This document shows positions 60,917 to 64,000 of a DNA stretch of 64,000 nucleotides, in pieces; positions within the stretch are counted from its first letter, which is position 1; every line of letters starts with the position of its first letter. The stretch is from contig NZ_BSSM01000014.1 in NCBI RefSeq assembly GCF_030269125.1, positions 62,001 to 126,000 on the forward strand, read 5' to 3'. The notes beneath the pieces are model-generated. The model was given only the letters and a program-made list of their open reading frames with translations, was not told where the DNA came from and did not search any database. Origin of the DNA: Streptomyces hygroscopicus subsp. hygroscopicus. Its GTDB lineage: Bacteria > Actinomycetota > Actinomycetes > Streptomycetales > Streptomycetaceae. The translations under genes and the position numbers were made by a program.

Positions 60917-63270
60917 TCACCCAGGGGTCGTACGCCGTGGAGCCGTGGGCCGTCCGCGAGACCGCCCTCGACCTCGACGTCCTCGCCCAGAGCGAGTCCG
61001 TGTTCGCGCTGTCCAACGGCCACGTCGGCTGGCGCGGCAACCTCGACGAGGGCGAACCGCACGGACTGCCCGGCAGCTACCTCAACGGCGTGCACGAGGT
61101 GCACCCGTTGCCCTACGCGGAGGCAGGGTACGGCTATCCGGAGTCGGGCCAGACCGTCATCAACGTCACCAACGGCAAGGTGCTGCGACTGCTCGTGGAC
61201 GACGAGCCGTTCGACCTGCGCTACGGCCGCCTGACCGCCCACGAGCGGGTCCTCGACCTGCGCCGCGGGGTGCTGGAGCGCACCTGCGAGTGGACCTCCC
61301 CGGCCGGCTCCACGGTCCGGGTGCGCTCGACCCGGCTCGTCTCGCTCACCCAGCGCGCCGTGGCCGCCGTGGCGTACGAGGTGGAGGCCGTCGACGCCCG
61401 CAGCCGGGTGGTGATCCAGTCCGAGCTGGTCGCCAACGAGAGCCTGCCGGACTCCGACGGCGACCCGCGCGCCGCGATGGCGCTCCGGTCGCCCCTGGAG
61501 CAGGAGGACCACCTCGCCTCGGGCAACCGGCTGCGCCTGGTGCACCGGACCCGGCGCAGCGGCCTGCGGGTCGCGGTCGCCGCCGACCATGTCGTCAGCG
61601 GACCCGAACGCACCACCACCCGCAGCGAGAGCGGCACCGACCTGGCCCGGCTGACCGTCACCTCCGTCCTGGAGCCCGGTCAGACGCTGCGGGTGGAGAA
61701 GCTGGTCGCCCACGGCTGGTCCGCCTCACGCTCCCTGCCCGCGATGGCCGACCAAGTCGACGCCGCGCTCGCGGCCGCCGCCCACGACGGCTGGCCCGGC
61801 CTGCTCGCCGACCAGCGGGCCTGCCTGGACGATTTCTGGGCGCGCGCCGACGTCGAGGTCACCGGCGACGAGGAGATCCAACAGGCCGTGCGGTTCGCCC
61901 TGTTCCACGTACTCCAGGCCGGGGCGCGCGCCGAGCGGCGCGCGATACCCGCGAAGGGTCTGACCGGTTCCGGCTACGACGGGCACGCCTTCTGGGACAC
62001 CGAGATGTTCGTGCTGCCGGTGCTCACCCACACCGCGCCCGCGGCCGTCGCCGAGGCGCTGCACTGGCGGTACACCACCCTGGACGAGGCCCGTGAACGA
62101 GCCGCCCAGCTGGGGCTCGCCGGGGCCGCGTTCCCCTGGCGGACCATCGCCGGACCGGAGGGCTCGGCGTACTGGCCGGCCGGCACCGCCGCCTTCCACG
62201 TGAACGCCGGCATCGCCGACGCCGTCGTCCGCTACGTCGAGGCCACCGGCGACACCGCCTTCGAACGCGAGGCCGGGGTCGAACTGCTCGTGGAGACCGC
62301 CCGGTTGTGGCGCTCGCTCGGCCACCACGACGTGCACGGCGTGTTCCATCTCGACGGTGTCACCGGCCCCGACGAGTACAGTGCGGTCGCCGACGACAAC
62401 ATCTACACCAACCTGATGGCACGTCAGAATCTACTGGCAGCCGCCGATGCCGTCGAACGCCATCCGCGCGTGGCCGACCGGCTGGGCGTGGACGAGGAGG
62501 AGGGCGCGGCCTGGCGGGACGCCGCGGCGGCGATGCACGTGCCGTACAACGCCGCACTCGGCGTCCACGAACAGCACTCCGGCTTCACCCGCTACCAGCG
62601 CTGGGACTTCGAGGGCACCCGGCCCGACCAGTACCCGCTGCTGCTGCACTTCCCGTACTTCGACCTCTACCGCAAACAGGTCGTCAAACAGGCCGATTTG
62701 GTGCTCGCCCTGTACACCTGCGACGGCTACTTCGCCGAGCGGTACGACGAGGAGCAGATCGCCCGGGACTTCGCCTACTACGAGCCGCTGACCGTGCGCG
62801 ACTCCTCCCTGTCCGCCTGCTGCCAGGCCGTCGTCGCCGCCCGGACCGGCCATCTCGACCTCGCCTACGACTACACGGCCGAGGCGGCCCTGATGGATCT
62901 GCACGACCTGGAGCACAACACCCGCGACGGGCTGCACATCGCCTCGCTCGCCGGTACCTGGATGGCGCTGGTGGCGGGCTTCGGCGGGATGCGCCGCGAC
63001 GGCGAACGGCTGCGCTTCGCGCCCCGGTTGCCCGAACGGCTCGCCCGGCTCGCCTTCCACGTGCAGTTCCGGGGACGGCGGCTGCGGGTGGAGATCGGTG
63101 CGGACAAGACGACATACGCGCTGCTGGACGGGCCCCCGCTGACCCTGCGGCACCACGGCGAGTCCGTGACGGTGACCACGGCCGAGCCGGCCGTCCGCGC
63201 CGTACCGCCGGCCGCGCGCCGGCCGGCGCCGGAGCAGCCGCGGCACCGTGCGCCGAACGGGTCCTCGTGA
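60913..63270 (+). CDS. GH65 disaccharide phosphorylase
   Basis: A 785-residue glycoside hydrolase family 65 protein, such as trehalose, maltose or kojibiose phosphorylase. The N-terminal beta-sandwich (about 1-260) precedes the (alpha/alpha)6 barrel (about 320-690): GLTGSGYDGHAFWDTEMFVL, AAFPWRT, VTGPDEYSAVADDN with general acid Glu488, and KQADLVLALY near the phosphate site. The C-terminal sheet is followed by a Pro/Arg-rich tail. The start overlaps the HAD stop. The bond specificity cannot be read from the sequence alone. No transporter gene is in the module. Confidence 0.93.
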   Translation: MITQGSYAVEPWAVRETALDLDVLAQSESVFALSNGHVGWRGNLDEGEPHGLPGSYLNGVHEVHPLPYAEAGYGYPESGQTVINVTNGKVLRLLVDDEPFDLRYGRLTAHERVLDLRRGVLERTCEWTSPAGSTVRVRSTRLVSLTQRAVAAVAYEVEAVDARSRVVIQSELVANESLPDSDGDPRAAMALRSPLEQEDHLASGNRLRLVHRTRRSGLRVAVAADHVVSGPERTTTRSESGTDLARLTVTSVLEPGQTLRVEKLVAHGWSASRSLPAMADQVDAALAAAAHDGWPGLLADQRACLDDFWARADVEVTGDEEIQQAVRFALFHVLQAGARAERRAIPAKGLTGSGYDGHAFWDTEMFVLPVLTHTAPAAVAEALHWRYTTLDEARERAAQLGLAGAAFPWRTIAGPEGSAYWPAGTAAFHVNAGIADAVVRYVEATGDTAFEREAGVELLVETARLWRSLGHHDVHGVFHLDGVTGPDEYSAVADDNIYTNLMARQNLLAAADAVERHPRVADRLGVDEEEGAAWRDAAAAMHVPYNAALGVHEQHSGFTRYQRWDFEGTRPDQYPLLLHFPYFDLYRKQVVKQADLVLALYTCDGYFAERYDEEQIARDFAYYEPLTVRDSSLSACCQAVVAARTGHLDLAYDYTAEAALMDLHDLEHNTRDGLHIASLAGTWMALVAGFGGMRRDGERLRFAPRLPERLARLAFHVQFRGRRLRVEIGADKTTYALLDGPPLTLRHHGESVTVTTAEPAVRAVPPAARRPAPEQPRHRAPNGSS

Positions 63271-63283
63271 CGGACCTGCCCGC

Positions 63284-64000
63284 TCAGTGCGGCCTGCCCG
63301 TCAGCAGCCCGAAGAGGTCGCCCGTGGCATCGGCCGCCAGCAGCGGCGGCAGGGTGCTCAGGGCGACGACGGCCAGCGCGGCGGACCACAGGCTCGGCGG
63401 CGGCCCGGCCCGGAGGGCGGTGATGCGGCGGGTGACGGCACGGTCGCCGAAGTACAGCGCGTGACCCGGGGCGGCCGGCCCCGCGGTGAGCGCGGCCCGT
63501 GCCAGCGCGCGGGCGGCGGTACGACGGTCGCCGACCGTGGCCGCCGCCTGCTCGTCGGCCCACCGCTCCACCAGGTAGACGACGGCCGAACGCACCGGCC
63601 ACAGCAGTGGGTCGGCCGCCGCCGCGAGCGTGGCCGCCGTCACCAGGAGACCGTGCCGGTGGGCGAGATGGGCCCGCTCGTGCGCGAGCAGCACCCGCCG
63701 CTCCTCGGGGCGGAGCGCGCCGAGCATCGCCGAGGTGACCAGGATCCGGCCCGGCCGGCCGGGGATCGCGAACGCCCGCGGCACCGCCGAGGACGCGACG
63801 ATCAGCTCCGTGTCCGCGGGGTACCCGGCGCACAGCCGCCGCAGCGCCCGGCGCGTGCGCCGCTCGTCGCGTACGGCCCGGTGCACCCGCACCGCGACGA
63901 CCACCAGCGCCAGACACGCGGCGAGCGCGATCGACTCCGGCACCGGGGCGGTCGGCGTCCGCCCGTTCTCCCGGGCCTCGCGCACCACCGGCGGCGCGTC
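63284..64000 (-). CDS. M56/BlaR1-like membrane metallopeptidase, 5' truncated
   Basis: The frame runs past the right edge, so the N-terminus is missing; 238 residues are visible. The zinc motif is VLLAHERAHLAHRHGLLV (HExxH), with VERWADEQAA supplying the third-ligand Glu. A membrane helix lies upstream (IALAACLALVVVAVRV) and another near the C-terminus (WSAALAVVALSTLPPLL). Such genes commonly sit beside a BlaI/MecI-type repressor in actinomycetes; that gene, if present, is outside the window. Confidence 0.87.
   Translation of the reverse strand, partial: DAPPVVREARENGRTPTAPVPESIALAACLALVVVAVRVHRAVRDERRTRRALRRLCAGYPADTELIVASSAVPRAFAIPGRPGRILVTSAMLGALRPEERRVLLAHERAHLAHRHGLLVTAATLAAAADPLLWPVRSAVVYLVERWADEQAAATVGDRRTAARALARAALTAGPAAPGHALYFGDRAVTRRITALRAGPPPSLWSAALAVVALSTLPPLLAADATGDLFGLLTGRPH

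Noticed and set aside
1..64000. CRISPR arrays, insertion sequences, attachment sites, tRNA and rRNA genes
   Set aside because: No regularly spaced repeats, transposase frames, tRNA-like T-loop contexts or rRNA stretches were seen. The tandem repeats at 24178 and 52904 have no spacers.

Overview
The window is chromosomal DNA of a Streptomyces-like actinomycete. It is very GC-rich with strong G/C third-codon bias and many GTG starts. Typical families are present: SpoIIE-type phosphatases, a DUF574 methyltransferase, DUF6479, mycothiol-linked enzymes, actinobacterial CtaF and a YkuD transpeptidase. I saw no rRNA, tRNA, insertion sequence, CRISPR array or phage gene. Gene content looks accessory (mixed metabolism, orphan paralogues, several broken genes), as in a chromosome arm.

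Layout. 0-8.5 kb: stress and respiration, with a YihY-like membrane protein, OsmC, an orphan cytochrome oxidase pair (ctaD-ctaF), a duplicated PH-like membrane protein, an orphan qcrB and a hemerythrin. 9.2-15.4 kb: a leftward NHLM-type peptide export operon made of a double-glycine precursor, an HlyD adaptor, a C39 peptidase ABC transporter and a second ABC transporter with a large N-terminal extension. No modification enzyme is visible. 15.8-19.2 kb: PAS/GAF/PP2C phosphatase and small proteins. 19.7-26.4 kb: an isochorismatase-fold hydrolase, a MarR regulator with a clear operator, an FAD/Fe-S oxidase broken by a small deletion, an SDR, a phosphoesterase and a GNAT enzyme. 26.5-33.3 kb: a leftward coxS-L-M-D-E-G molybdenum hydroxylase operon of form II type. 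33.7-43.3 kb: alcohol dehydrogenase, folD under a ZTP riboswitch, an NTF2-like protein, a small secreted protein, an acyltransferase-like protein lacking its catalytic residues, a mycothiol formaldehyde-detoxification pair, an SDR, a decayed maleylpyruvate isomerase-family gene and an L,D-transpeptidase. 43.5-50 kb: methyltransferase, DUF3800-like protein, MalY/PatB aminotransferase, PPOX/F420 protein and a large secreted hydrolase. 50.2-52.8 kb: a local acyl-CoA module (Zn-ribbon/OB protein, TetR, CaiB transferase) with a shared GTGACACT operator. 53.4-58 kb: ATP-grasp protein, flavin reductase, ANTAR-GAF-PAS-PP2C phosphatase and a conserved small protein. 58.4-63.3 kb: a sugar module with an RpiR regulator, P-loop kinase, beta-phosphoglucomutase-like HAD and GH65 phosphorylase. 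The right edge holds a truncated M56-type metallopeptidase.

Most notable. (1) The NHLM operon exports a Cys-free, Gly/Val/Ala-rich peptide whose core is an imperfect tandem duplication. A 20-bp perfect hairpin separates the precursor from the export genes. (2) Seven genes have a TANNNT -10 hexamer exactly 7 nt upstream of the start codon, so they are probably leaderless. (3) A near-textbook ZTP riboswitch precedes folD. (4) The glycolate/D-lactate-oxidase-like gene has lost about 19 nt at a GGGC microrepeat. (5) A PKS-derived acyltransferase has GHAAG for GHSxG and lacks the segment that normally carries the catalytic His.

Limits: all calls come from reading the sequence and translations. 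Family assignments rest on motif recognition without database searches. Start sites were chosen by ribosome-binding-site context or promoter spacing.
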